Shown here: piece by piece, positions 10,371 through 21,489 of the stretch
Layout of the letters: every line of letters begins with the position of its first letter
Position numbering within the stretch: position 1 is the stretch's first letter
Assembly: GCA_944989445.1 (NCBI GenBank)
Contig: CALYLW010001193.1
Span: forward strand, 111,571 to 175,570
Reading direction: 5' to 3'
From: Ampullaceana balthica
Taxonomy: Eukaryota; Mollusca; Gastropoda; Lymnaeidae
DNA length: 64,000 bases
Translations under genes and position numbers: made by a program
Notes under the pieces: model-generated
Seen by the model: the letters and a program-made list of their open reading frames with translations, nothing else
What the model was told of the DNA's origin: nothing
The model's database searches: none

Positions 10371-10799
10371 CGGGGTTCACACCTGAGTATTTCTATCAAC
10401 GTTCCTACAGTAGATATAATGCACACAATGTCTCAATACATAATATAGTACTTTATCTATTTTAAATGGTATAGTTGAATTTGAATGTAATGTACCTGCC
10501 ATCTTGAGAAAATGTCAAATGAGTCAATTGCTTATTTCCATTACTTTCCAGCATAACTTAACTGGCGCGCATTTTTACAAAACAAATATTTTGTTTTCTC
10601 TTGAGTCAAGATACCTTTGCTGTCTTTGGTTTTACTTTTTCAAACTATAAACTAAAAAAGGGTATAAAATAAATGGATGTCCAAAAATTTATAGAACTTA
10701 AAGTTGCATCATTAAAACAAAAAGACGCCCTTCCATCTCAACAGTACACTTAAGAAAGTCGTAGAATTGGAGGCAATAAAGTTTGGCTAGAGTTCGTAC

Positions 10800-10949
10800 C
10801 ACCATCCGCAGCATTGCAAGATGTCCTCGTTGTAGTCTTGTAGGGACAGTAAATACAGTAGTTGAGACTGCCATCGTTGTACTCGTCTGTGCTGCAGTCC
10901 TGACAGTCACCGGTTCTCAAGCTGTAGCCACGCCCGGCCACACACTTGG
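10800..10949 (-). CDS. Exon 3, Cys-rich GCC2/GCC3-like module
   Basis: The acceptor is TTTGTAAATCTACAG and the donor G|GTACGA (a donor three bases away would give the same phase). Phase is 1 in and 1 out, 49 codons. The segment KCVAGRGYSLRTGDCQDC is followed by STDEYNDGSLNYCIYCPYK and TTTRTSC. The C-x(2)-C pairs with G-Y and Y-x-D-G-x(5)-C-x(2)-C-P match the GCC2/GCC3, or ephrin-receptor-like, Cys-rich pattern seen in many secreted and surface animal proteins. Six cysteines would form three disulphides. Assignment is by pattern only. Confidence 0.8.
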
Positions 10950-11436
10950 CTGTAGATTTACAAACGAAATTTATGAAGTAAGTATGTGATGGGTCTTGTT
11001 GTTTTTAAAATAAATATTTCAGCTTGCATATATGAATATTAAACAACATGATTATCTCACAAACTAGCTGCACTACACACATTGTCATTAAATGTTTGAG
11101 CTAGTGGCCCATTAAATATTTACAAGAAAAGGTCACTAAGCTATGGCATATTTGGTCACACAAAAAGGCCACAATGACAACACTATTAACGACCCATCTC
11201 AATGGATAGTGTATCATCGCAGTGGAGTATGAACAAAAACAAGCACATCAACAAGCTCTATGCGTTCACATATATTTTTTTTTAATGTCCCAAAACCTCG
11301 TGATCGTAAGGGGTTCTAATGTTTCCATTAGAATTTCCCGGGGCTTGGTAGATCTGGAGGCGCCAATCTCCTCTCAAGATCAGCGGAGGACTTTTTAGAG
11401 ATAGTCATTCAACAACATTTTGATTGTGGCTTAATT
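10950..11436. other. Intron sequence, no gene
   Basis: Part of the intron between exons 2 and 3. The piece at 11270-11410 (CCCAAAACCTCGTGATCGTA and GAATTTCCCGGGGCTTGG) is more GC-rich than its flanks and may be an old repeat, but I cannot classify it. Confidence 0.4.
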
Positions 11437-11890
11437 AAAGTTGGGGTAGGACAACCGTCATTTTGGTTTCAAAGTAGGAATACTGTCAGTTTTGTTTCAA
11501 AGTAGCGACACCGTTATTTTGGTGTCAAAGTAGGAATACCTTCATTTTTTTGGTCAAAGTAGGCAATACCGTTATTTTGGTATCAAAGTGGCAATACCTT
11601 CATTTTGTTGTCAAAATAGGAATACTATCATTTTGGTGTCAAAGTAGGATTATCGTCATTTTGATATCAAAGAAGGAACACTGTAATAATAGTGTCAAAA
11701 TAGGAATATAGTTATTTTTTGTGTCAAAGTAGGAATATAGTTATTTTTTGTGCTAATGTAGGAATTAGGAATACTGTAATTTTGGTGTCAAAATACGATT
11801 ACTGTTATTTTGGTGTCAAATTAGGAATACAGTTATTTTTAGTGTTAATGTAGGAATACCGTCATTTTGGTGTCAAAGTAGGAATACCGT
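11437..11890. repeat. Degenerate minisatellite A, 28-bp unit, about 16 copies
   Basis: Units contain TTTGGTGTCAAAGTAGGAAT followed by ACCGTCAT, with many substitutions and small indels. The array borders a different 28-bp array directly to its right. It lies in the intron between exons 2 and 3. Confidence 0.9.
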
Positions 11891-12195
11891 AGACTGTCTA
11901 CGGTAAAAGTCATACTTTATCGATGAGGTAAAAGTCATGATGTGGACTGTCTGAGGTAAAAGCCATGTTGTAAACTGTCTGAGGTAAAAGTCATGATGTA
12001 GACAGTCTGAGGTAAAAGTCATGAAGTGTACTGTCTTAGTTAAAAGTCATGATGTAAACGGCCTGAGGTAAAATTCATGATGTGGTCTTTCTGATGTAAA
12101 AGTCTTGATGTAGACTGTCTGAGTTAAAAGTCATAATGTGGATTGTCTGAGGTAAAAGGCATGATGTAGACTGTCTGAGGTAAAAGCCGTAATTT
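11891..12195. repeat. Minisatellite B, 28-bp unit, about 11 copies
   Basis: Units contain GACTGTCTGAGGTAAAAGTC followed by ATGATGTA, moderately diverged. It abuts array A at about 11890 and array C follows after about 90 bp. Confidence 0.9.
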
Positions 12196-12284
12196 ATGGA
12201 TGAGGTTAAAATAATACATGTGTTTCGGTTACTCAAACACATATTTCAGTTTCATGTAAAGTCTTCAGCTCACCTCTAATCCAT

Positions 12285-14905
12285 ACTAAAGTAATATTTA
12301 CCTCAGATTTATTACTAAAGTGATATTTACCTCAATTCTGTTTCTAAAGTGATATTTACATCAGATCTGTTACTAAAGTGATATTTACATCAGATCTGTT
12401 ACTAAAGTGATATTTACATCAGATCTGTTACTAAAGTGATATTTACATCAGATCTGCTACTAAAGTGATATTTACCTAAGATCTGTTACTAAAGTGATAT
12501 TTACATCAGATATGTTACTAAAGTGATATTTACATCAGATCTGTTACAAAAGTGATATTTACATCAGATCTGTTACTAAAGTGATATTTACATCAGATCT
12601 GCTACTAAAGTGATATTTACCTAAGATCTGTTACTAAAGTGATATTTACATCAGATCTGTTACTAAAGTGATATTTACATCAGATCTGTTACTAAAGTGA
12701 TATTTACATCAGATCTGCTACTAAAGTGATATTTACATCAGATCTGTTACTAAAGTGATATTTACATCAGATCTGTTATTAAAGTGATATTTACATCAGA
12801 TCTGTTACTAAAGTGATATTTACATCAGATCTGTTACTAAAGTGATCTTTACATCAGATCTGCTACAAAAGTGATATTTACATCAGATCTGTTACTAAAG
12901 TGATATTTACATCAGATCTGCTACTAAAGTGATATTTACCTAAGATCTGTTACTAAAGTGATATTTACATCAGATCTGTTACTAAAGTGATATTTACATC
13001 AGATCTGTTACTAAAGTGATATTTACATCAGATCTGCTACTAAAGTGATATTTACATCAGATCTGTTACTAAAGTGATATTTACATCAGATCTGTTATTA
13101 AAGTGATATTTACATCAGATCTGTTACTAAAGTGATATTTACATCAGATCTGTTACTAAAGTGATATTTACATCAGATCTGCTACTAAAGTGATATTTAC
13201 CTAAGATCTGTTACTAAAGTGATATTTACATCAGATCTGTTACTAAAGTGATATTTACATCAGATCTGCTACTAAAGTGATATTTACCTAAGATCTGTTA
13301 CTAAAGTGATATTTACATCAGATCTGTTACTAAAGTGATATTTACATCAGATCTGCTACTAAAGTGATATTTACATCAGATATGTTACTAAAGTGATATT
13401 TACATCAGATCTGTTACTAAAGTGATATTTACATCAGATCTGTTACTAAAGTGATATTTACATCAGATCTGTTACTAAAGTGATATTTACATCAGATCTG
13501 CTACTAAAGTGATATTTACATCAGATATGTTACTAAAGTGATATTTACATCAGATCTGTTACTAAAGTGATATTTACATCAGATCTGTTACTAAAGTGAT
13601 ATTTACCTAAGATCTGTTACTAAAGTGATATTTACATCAGATCTGTTACTAAAGTGATCTTTACATCAGATCTGCTACAAAAGTGATATTTACATCAGAT
13701 CTGTTACTAAAGTGATATTTACATCAGATCTGCTACTAAAGTGATATTTACCTAAGATCTGTTACTAAAGTGATATTTACATCAGATCTGTTACTAAAGT
13801 GATATTTACATCAGATCTGTTACTAAAGTGATATTTACATCAGATCTGCTACTAAAGTGATATTTACATCAGATCTGTTACTAAAGTGATATTTACATCA
13901 GATCTGTTATTAAAGTGATATTTACATCAGATCTGTTACTAAAGTGATATTTACATCAGATCTGTTACTAAAGTGATATTTACATCAGATCTGCTACTAA
14001 AGTGATATTTACCTAAGATCTGTTACTAAAGTGATATTTACATCAGATCTGTTACTAAAGTGATTTTTACATCAGATCTGCTACTAAAGTGATATTTACC
14101 TAAGATCTGTTACTAAAGTGATATTTACATCAGATCTGTTACTAAAGTGATATTTACATCAGATCTGCTACTAAAGTGATATTTACATCAGATCTGTTAC
14201 TAAAGTGATATTTGCATCAGATATGTTACTAAAGTGATATTTATATCAGATCTGTTACCAAAGTGATATTTACATCAGATCTGCTACTAAAGTGATATCT
14301 ACATCAGATCTGTTACTAAAGTGATATTTACATCAGATCTGTTACTAAAGTAATATTTACATCAGATCTGTTACTAAAGTGATATTTACATCAGATCTGT
14401 TACTAAAGTGATATTTACATCAGATCTGTTATTAAAGTGATATTTACATCAGATCTGTTACTAAAGTGATATTTACATCAGATCTGTTATTAAAGTGATA
14501 TTTACATCAGATCTGCTACTAAAGTGATATTTACCTAAGATCTGTTACTAAAGTGATATTTACATCAGATCTGTTACTAAAGTGATATTTACATCAGATC
14601 TGCTACTAAAGTGATATTTACCTAAGATCTGTTACTAAAGTGATATTTACATCAGATCTGTTACTAAAGTGATATTTACATCAGATCTGCTACTAAAGTG
14701 ATATTTACATCAGATCTGTTACTAAAGTGATATTTGCATCAGATATGTTACTAAAGTGATATTTATATCAGATCTGTTACCAAAGTGATATTTACATCAT
14801 ATCTGCTACTAAAGTGATATCTAAATCAGATCTGTTACTACAGTAATATTTACATCAGATATGTTACTGAAGTGATATTTACATCATATCTGCTACTAAA
14901 GTGAT
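12285..14905. repeat. Satellite C, 29-bp unit, about 90 copies
   Basis: The unit contains TACTAAAGTGATATTTACAT followed by CAGATCTGT and carries a BglII-type AGATCT in most copies. Variants (CTGCTACT versus CTGTTACT; ACCTAAG versus ACATCAG) recur in ordered blocks, suggesting amplification of multi-unit segments. Units at the right end are more diverged. Intronic, no coding potential. Confidence 0.95.
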
Positions 14906-15016
14906 AGTTTGCTTAACTATCCCCCATTCCCAGCATTTCAAAGACAACTTACTTCAAATTGACTTACTCAAATAAAAACTTTCCCTACACATCTTGCCGA
15001 TTAATATACAACTTAC

Positions 15017-15049
15017 CAGTAGTGTCTTGTGCTGTGGTAGTATTCTTTG
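15017..15049 (-). CDS. Exon 2, Thr-rich spacer
   Basis: The acceptor is TTTCTATCTTGCAG and the donor G|GTAAGTTGT, both excellent. Phase is 1 in and 1 out. It encodes KNTTTAQDTT, a short Thr-rich linker with an NTT sequon, placed between the signal peptide and the Cys-rich module. A symmetrical exon like this could be skipped without a frame change. Confidence 0.75.
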
Positions 15050-16640
15050 CTGCAAGATAGAAAGAAGCGTTGTTTTAATTAATTCAAACAAATGTGAGAT
15101 GTTGGTGAATGCTATATGGTTTTATAAATTGGTACACTCCGTCATACCATCTTTGTTGTTGTATTATTTTATTTTTTTATGTGGATGGGTTTAGGTGAAG
15201 TTTAGGGTCACTTAAAGCATAAGTTAGAATGAACTGAGACCATCGCGTCCAACGTCATGACAGTAGACCAGTGCTGTCCAACCTAATTGACCATAACAAA
15301 ATGTGTCAAGATCGTTTCGAATATGTCATAAAACAAGCAAAACAATGAAGACATTTTTGCAATGTAAAATTTTGCGTTTATTTTCATTCATTATAAATAT
15401 CAATATACATAATTCCCGCTGTCTGTATGTATGGATGTAACTAGGTGGCGCTGCGAAATTTGTAATGCTGTTGGGTGGCGCTGCGATCAACATAATAAAA
15501 TTAGGTTCCGCATAAAATTGTCCAATATGATAATAAATGAATCAAATAAAATTAAATAAAAGTTCTGTATTACATTATTTATTTTTCTGATGTGTATTCT
15601 TTTTCAAAATTAATAGATTTCAGCTGAAATGTATTCATTTTGAAAACTTCCGTTATTTTTGACGGGTTACACTAGTGTTCACATAAGCATCATAACATGA
15701 TCTTTGCAACAACAGTCTGTAATGGTTCATGGCTTTAAATTAAGATATTAGTCTTTTTGATGCACTTTCACTTTTCTTCTAAGTGAGTGGGAGGTGCTCA
15801 AAGACAACTCGTCTCATCTGCTTCTTCCTAATTGGCTGGCGTCTTGTCAAACTGTTAATCTTTACCAAAATAATAATAATAATGCATTATGTTCAGTTAA
15901 TTTTGTGAAATTATAAACATTGACCAGGCTGATGGCCTGCAGATGCCGATGAACTCTTGTCTGTTCCAGAACAGTAGAGCTGGTCACACAGATTAATGGT
16001 GAATGGTGTAATTTTGATTATTTCAGACATCTGCACATCATCATGTTCATTTCAGCTGAAAGATAGAAATTTCTATTTTGTAATTTAACAGAAACCTGTT
16101 GTAGTATTCATAATGAAGTATATTTCTTAACATGAGGATAAAATACAGTCAAAAGGTTCTAATAATAATATTAGTATTTGTTATAAAAATAGAAATATTG
16201 AGAGCACTGCTTTTTAATTTTGAGAAACCAGAGATAAACAAATGACAGAATAGATGTGGAAGGCCTTTATAGCTAGAAGTGAATGCTTTAAACAAAATTT
16301 TTCATGGGAAATTTTTCCAAGGAGATATTAAAACTTGTTCAGCTATGTCAATTAAGTAATTATTAATAATAAGAAGAAAAGAGGTTGAGTCACTAGCTTT
16401 AAATAAAGATCGACAAAGTTGAGTAAATAAGTAATAAGGGGTTTGGTCGTTTTCTTCAACTAAATCTGGCAATGGGTAATAATAATAGGTTGAGTCACAC
16501 GCTTTAACTAAATCTGGTATTCTAATTAAACTGGTGCTTACAGGTTAGTCTGCAGGGTTTGTTTCATTAATCAAATTAAACTTAAAAATAGCTTAGCAAT
16601 GCTATTGAGTTTTGGTGTCATGTAATCAACAACAATCCAC
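15050..16640. other. Intron sequence with a hAT-like end at 15269
   Basis: No coding exon was found. CAGTGCTGTCCAACCTAATT at 15269 resembles the 5' terminus of a hAT element, and GGTGGCGCTGCGA occurs twice near 15445-15490, suggesting remnants of one or two small DNA elements. The remainder is AT-rich and featureless. Confidence 0.4.
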
Positions 16641-16644
16641 CAAT

Positions 16645-17628
16645 GGGCGTCCATAAAGTACGTCACGCTCCGAGGGGTTGTAAGAAAGTGTGACAGTTTG
16701 TGACAGGGGGGAGGGGGTCCGGCCATGTGTGATGTCAAAAATTTATTTATTTTTTATTTATTTATTTTTTCTAGTTAATGTTTTTTAAAATATTTTTAGT
16801 AGAATTTAAACAGCTTTAATAATAATTTTCAAAAATTTTGTAAAACATTTCAATGAGTTATATGTTAAAATAACATGAAATGTGTATCTCCTGAATGTGT
16901 TGTTCTTAAATCTAAATTGGATGCAGCAGGACTCATATCAAAGGATCAGGAAGGGTTTGACAATCAGGTTCGCAGTTCGCACCAGGAAATATTTCGCTCA
17001 AATTGTAAAAATGCATTTTTTGCAGAAGAGAAAATGTACATACAGAGCCTGTTGAGTGGTTAGATGAGGACGTGTTAATCTGTCTGTTTCAACCATGCCA
17101 TTAGACTTTGGGTATATGGGACTTGACGTTGTGTGGCTGAATCCCCACTGTTTTGAAAATTGCTCAAATTCTTGACAGTGAAACTGGGGCCCGTTGTCAC
17201 TTATCACTTATCGTGGGATCCCATGCCTAGCAAATTGTCACTTCATGTAACTATTTATATCTGATGACTTAAGAGATGGAATGAGATTGACCTCAATAAA
17301 TCTGCTATAGTAGTCCACTAGAAGTAAATAATTTTTTTCCATCATCTTCTGCTGTTGGGGCCATAGATATTTCTTGCTCTTGATTTTAATAAGATTCAGC
17401 TTCTGACAAGCTTGCAGACCAGGGATAGGCTTTGAGTGCGTCTTGGCTATTTGAAACTCCAGCACCTCTGTCTTGTCTTTCACAGAGCATTTGATTGATG
17501 TTTTGCCCATAACAGGCAATGTTTCCCACTGTATGTCATGAGCCTTGCTGTTGATTTCTGCATTTGTGACGGTTTGTGACAAGGGAAAGGGGGGTAAAAA
17601 TAGCGTGACGTACTTTATGGACAGCCCC
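16645..17628. mobile_element. MITE of the GGGGCCGTCCATAAA family with Gypsy debris inserted
   Basis: The left end reads GGGCGTCCATAAAGTACGTC and the right end GACGTACTTTATGGACAGCC, forming terminal inverted repeats. Internal blocks (GTGACAGTTTGTGACAGG, GGGGTCCGGCCA) match the intact copy at 54124-54383 in reverse orientation. About 700 bp of unrelated retroelement sequence lies in the middle. No clear target-site duplication was seen. Confidence 0.75.
16998..17582 (-). pseudogene. Gypsy-like protease/integrase fragment, RT missing
   Basis: Read on the minus strand, 17582-17400 resembles the end of a Gypsy-type aspartic protease domain (MGKTSIKCSVKDKTEVLEFQ, PGLQACQKLNLIKI). It passes directly into an integrase core start (LLLVDYYSRFIEV). 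A second frame at 17207-17080 holds a further integrase core segment (SDNGPQFHCQEFEQFSKQWG, PIYPKSNGMVE). The whole RT-RNase H region expected between protease and integrase is absent. Frame changes and truncation show it is not functional. The same protease relative is seen at 59.7-60.3 kb. Confidence 0.8.
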
Positions 17629-17799
17629 CCAGCCTATATTTATATTTTATTCATGTATCTAAAATTAGATAAATTAAACACGATAATATAAAAGTAAAAT
17701 AATAATAATAATACGGTATTATCACGATGAAACTATTTTATTTGCTATAAAATTTACTTTTTAAGCGACTCGTTTCATATCTCATTATTATATTATTAT

Positions 17800-17895
17800 T
17801 ATATGTATGATATGATCTCCTTGTAAAGCGCTGTGAGCCCGGTTCCTTGCTGGGATACAGCGCTATATAAAATATCAATTATTATTATTATTTCA
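17800..17895 (+). mobile_element. Retroposon 3' tail with (ATT)n
   Basis: TTGTAAAGCGCTGTGAGCCC, then GCGCTATATAAAAT and a run of ATT repeats. This arrangement is common at 3' ends of animal SINE/LINE copies. The head of the element is not identifiable. Confidence 0.5.
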
Positions 17896-18043
17896 TTTAA
17901 CTGTTATAAAAAAAACTTTTTTTTTAAAAAATTGAAAGGTGAATTTTCTAAATAAAATTAACTGGTTTTAAAAGTATTTGAAAATAAACAATTAGCTTGA
18001 TTTAGATTAGGCAATAACAAATATCCTAATAATGTTATGTTTT

Positions 18044-18249
18044 CGCGATGGTCTAAGTGGTAGCGCACTAGACTATTGATCCGAGGCAGATCCCAAGTCG
18101 CGGGTTCGAGCCCAGGTACTGGCAAGGCCCCTGTGGGGCAATATACTGGCCACACATTCCCCTGCTCGTTAGTGGTGGCTAAAAACTCGTGAACGCTACA
18201 TCACCTGCCCCATAGTCCATCATGGACTGGAAAGGGGGTCATCATTCAT
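18044..18249 (+). mobile_element. tRNA-derived SINE, copy 1
   Basis: The head is tRNA-like: an A-box-like GATGGTCTAAGTGGTAGCG at about 18047-18065 and a B-box GGGTTCGAGCCC at 18102-18113. The body shares blocks with the SINE at 33217-33493 (GTGAACGCTACATCACCTGC against GTGAGCGCTGCATCACTTGC). The tail ends ...GGTCATCATTCAT without the GATAA tail. TAATGTTATGTTTT flanks both sides, but this motif is also the neighbouring tandem unit, so it is only weak evidence for a target-site duplication. Confidence 0.8.
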
Positions 18250-18412
18250 TAATGTTATGTTTTATTAGAAAGATCCTATTAATGTTATGTTTTTTAAAAA
18301 GATCCTATTAATGTTATGTTTTTTAACAACTTCCTATTAATGTTATGTTTTTTTAAGATCCTATTAATGTTATGTTTTTTTTAAAAGATCCTATTAATGT
18401 TATGTTTTCAAA
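18250..18412. repeat. Minisatellite, about 29-bp unit, 6 copies
   Basis: Units contain TTAATGTTATGTTTTTTAAA followed by AGATCCTA with length variation in the T and A runs. One partial unit also precedes the SINE at 18027-18043, so the SINE seems to have landed in this array. Confidence 0.85.
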
Positions 18413-18859
18413 CTGAATTACTCACTTGAGCTCCTGACCTAGCCCTCTTGACCACTTGATTTAGTTGATCTCAAACTACGTGTGGAAAACTAGGTCCTGC
18501 ATTGGATGCTCCTCTGATGGAAAGGTTTACATCACTTCCGTGAAATGACGCCGATAGCAGTTGGACCAGACTTCGTCTAGAGCAGTAATTATTCTCACAC
18601 GAACTTTTGGGTAAGGGACAGCAGCTTAATTAGGGTTGGTAACTTCAATTGTTTACGAAATATCTATCGCTTCACACGGATCAACTGTTTTTGGCTTCTG
18701 ATCCAAGTCTTCTTGAAAATGCCTAAAAATTGCCCCCCCTCTGGGATCACATAAGAAAACCCCTAGATGTGTACGTAACTTATATTGATACATTTTGTTT
18801 ATTGTTAGAAAAATGTAGAGCCACGAAAGTGATCTAGGCTGCTTGTCAATTTGTAAATT

Positions 18860-19690
18860 CCTTATATTAGCTTCACAGTCTTGTCTCTCTCTCTGTCTGT
18901 CATGGGTTCGCGGTCAGGCAGAAAAACAAAAGTAAAAACTTTACACTTCCCGTGATGTTATCGAGCTGAAATTTTGCACATATAATTGTGTTATGTAACA
19001 ATGCAATGTATCAAAATTTCAGATCGATCGAATGTACCGTAATTAAAAAGTGCATTTTTAGTTTATCTCAATATAATTCAATGTAGCCTTCTGCTATTGT
19101 TCACCTCCACGTGCTGGAGCGCAGTCCAGCCATCGATGACCACACCCCTCACCCCCCGGTTTTACAGCAAGGGGAGATCAGTCAGTTTCAGTCTGTAAAT
19201 TTTTGTCGCGCGTTGCGTATTATATTAAACATATCACTACATTAAGTTCTGTCTCTTATATAATGGATTTATAGTAAAAAAAACTTTGTTTTTAAGTGTG
19301 TTTTTTTAAAAAAAATCTCTTATATTAACTTCACCGTCTTGGGCTCACGGTCGGGCGGTTGGGCGGAAAAAATAAAAGTAAAACATTACCCACTTTCTGT
19401 AATGCTATCGAGATGAAAATTTGCATATATGTTCGTGTCACCTAACAAAGCATTGTATAAAAATTTCAGATCGATCGAATGTACTGTAATGAACTTAATC
19501 AATCTTTTAGTTTATCTCTATATAATTCAATGTAGCCGTCCGCTATTGTTTACCTCCATGTGTTGGAGTTTAGTCCAGCCATCCACGACCACCCCAACCA
19601 CGCAAAAACTGGTTTTACAGCAAGGGAAGATCAGTCAGTTAAAAACTTTGTTTTTACGGGGTTTTTTAAAAATTCAATCTTCACCATAAT
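18860..19690 (+). repeat. Two head-to-tail copies of a ~430-bp repeat family
   Basis: Each copy starts near CTTATATTAACTTCAC, has a TCTCTGTCTGTC-like or GGTCGGGCGG stretch, GGCGGAAAAACAAAAGTAAA, ATTTCAGATCGATCGAATGT, TTTAGTTTATCTCTATATAA and ends near ATATAAGGGATTTATAGT and ACTTTGTTTTTACGGGG. Copies start at about 18866 and 19316. Diverged from each other and without coding frames. More copies lie at 21.5-23.0, 33-34.9, 55.9 and 59.4 kb. Confidence 0.8.
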
Positions 19691-20794
19691 AAACATGAAT
19701 TTAAGTAGGATTGCCAGGGATATTTGTATAGATTTTTTTTTAATATATATTTTTTCACCGACATACTATTTTATGATTTTACCAAATAGGGTTATTCGGT
19801 AATTATTTTAATAAGAAATGAAAGCGATGTAATAAATTTCCAAAAGTCATATAATTAGTAAATGGGAATTGCCGTGTTGCCAACGTCATTGTTGAGTTAT
19901 TTAAAGTCTTGAAAACATTCAACAGCTGAATAGTGAGCTCTCAAAGCGCCATTTTTAAATTAAAATGTTTGTTTTCGTATCACGTCTTCGATATTTCAGT
20001 GTTCCAAACACTTCGCACTAATCAGCAGCTGCTGTATTCCAGGCTTTACTCAGTTAATCGGAAGTGTTTCACCTTGCTTCCCTGGGCATAAGTATTTAGC
20101 ACAATAATAATCCATGACTTCTGGACCCACAAAACGCTAGCAAAAATCAGGAAACTTTAAAAGTATAGCAAATGATTAAATACACTTAAAATCACATCTA
20201 TCTCAATCAAAAATTCTTTGGCGATTTTTTAGACGAAGAATCTAGGTCACAATAGGCGGAATAACGTCGTTTGTTTATTTATTTACTTTTTGTGGCGGAG
20301 GATGGAGATAAAAAGGGACCGAGTATGAAAAGATGCATAGTTTTAAAAAATTGTCATCATTCGTTGTGTAGAAAGGTTCAAGTTGCATCGAGTTTTATGT
20401 CCGGCTCGCTTTGAGGTGACAGCGATCTCTCCAACTCGAATCAAATTACTTTAATAATTGTTCGCGGTTTATAAAAATGTCAATGGAGACAGCTTGTTGT
20501 CGGTAATGGTGGTTGAGAGGAGGGGGAGGGGAGCTTATTCTCTCGACGACTGATCTGTTCTCCCAGGGGCGGATTAAGACTGCCTGGGGCCCCTGGCTGC
20601 AATTCAAACTGGGGCCCTATCCAGCTAGTGTACCTTTAGATAAAATGATTGATAGCAACTAATTTAAGACTGTAACTATTCAGCAAAATAGATTGTATAT
20701 GAAAAAACCGAACACGAAGAAATAACTGTTTGCGGTATTGTAAAATTGAGTGTAAAAGACCATTTAAAGAATAAAAATACAAATTTCAAAATAT
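19691..20794. other. Intron sequence, no gene; transposon-like end at 20564
   Basis: No exon was recognised. CAGGGGCGGATTAAGACTGC at 20564 followed by GGGGCCC blocks looks like the start of a small DNA transposon, but the partner end and duplication were not found. Confidence 0.35.
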
Positions 20795-20880
20795 GCCACA
20801 CCCCACCGGGGGATCGATCCCGCGACCGCTTGCACCAAAGGCCTATAAACTTCCGATTAGACCAGCTGAGCTCAGCTCAA
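20795..20880 (-). other. tRNA-like sequence (probable SINE head or tRNA relic)
   Basis: On the minus strand GAGCTCAGCTGGTCTAATCG resembles a D-arm/A-box and GCGGGATCGATCCCCCGG resembles a T-arm/B-box. The anticodon arm region is not a convincing five-base-pair stem. It may be a SINE head or a degenerate tRNA copy. Confidence 0.45.
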
Positions 20881-21232
20881 ATATCGTCAATTTAAGTATT
20901 AAATTGGAGGCGGGTAACAACAACCTAAGTGTTCATGTCTTTACGTTTACTCGCTATTTTTTATTTACTTAGTGCTACTTTTTGTGTCTGTACACTCATC
21001 CCCCCAACCGTTCTTTCCACTGTCTATGATGAGCAAGTCTGCGGCGTATGCTACGCCGTGTGTCTCTGCAGAGTTCCTTCTTTTCATTCACTCCCAGTTG
21101 TTTGCCCAAACCCACCCCATTTTGACAACTGTGTCTTTCAGGAAGTCTTCATCCGTCAGCTAGTGTTGGCAATGAAGGGGTAAAAGAACGAGCACAAACA
21201 GACATTTTTAAAAATTAAAAAAAAACAACAAA

Positions 21233-21305
21233 TGTTTTCGCTGGGAATTGAACCCAGGACCTTCCCCATATGAGGCGGACGTGATAACCAGTACACTACG
21301 AATAT
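21233..21305 (-). pseudogene. tRNA-Val-like pseudogene, anticodon position reads CAT
   Basis: The 73-nt minus-strand sequence has the layout of a eukaryotic tRNA-Val: TAGTGTACTGGTTATCACGT (D arm), then an anticodon arm, AAGGTCCTGGGTTCAATTCC (variable loop and T arm) and CAGCGAAAACA (acceptor 3' strand). The anticodon loop reads CTCATAT, so positions 34-36 are CAT and not a Val anticodon. The acceptor stem has two mismatches of seven and the anticodon stem one G-G. These defects suggest a pseudogene or a SINE-type relic. Confidence 0.6.
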
Positions 21306-21489
21306 CACGTCTTCTGTGAAGGAACAATGCAAGTGAAACGCAAGGACCATTGTTGGTCTCGATACATCGGTCGACACAAGTCCAAGCGAAGGTCATTCGT
21401 CATGCTTTATTGCACATACTTGCAGCTTTCTTGCCTCGCATGGTCCGACCACGAATGGTTGGGCGACGTATAGAATTATATATATAGAT

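Noticed and set aside
20929..21183. Plus-strand frame with a signal-peptide-like start and many cysteines
   Set aside because: It lies between two tRNA-like relics in an intron, has no splice or domain support, and overlaps another open frame of equal length.
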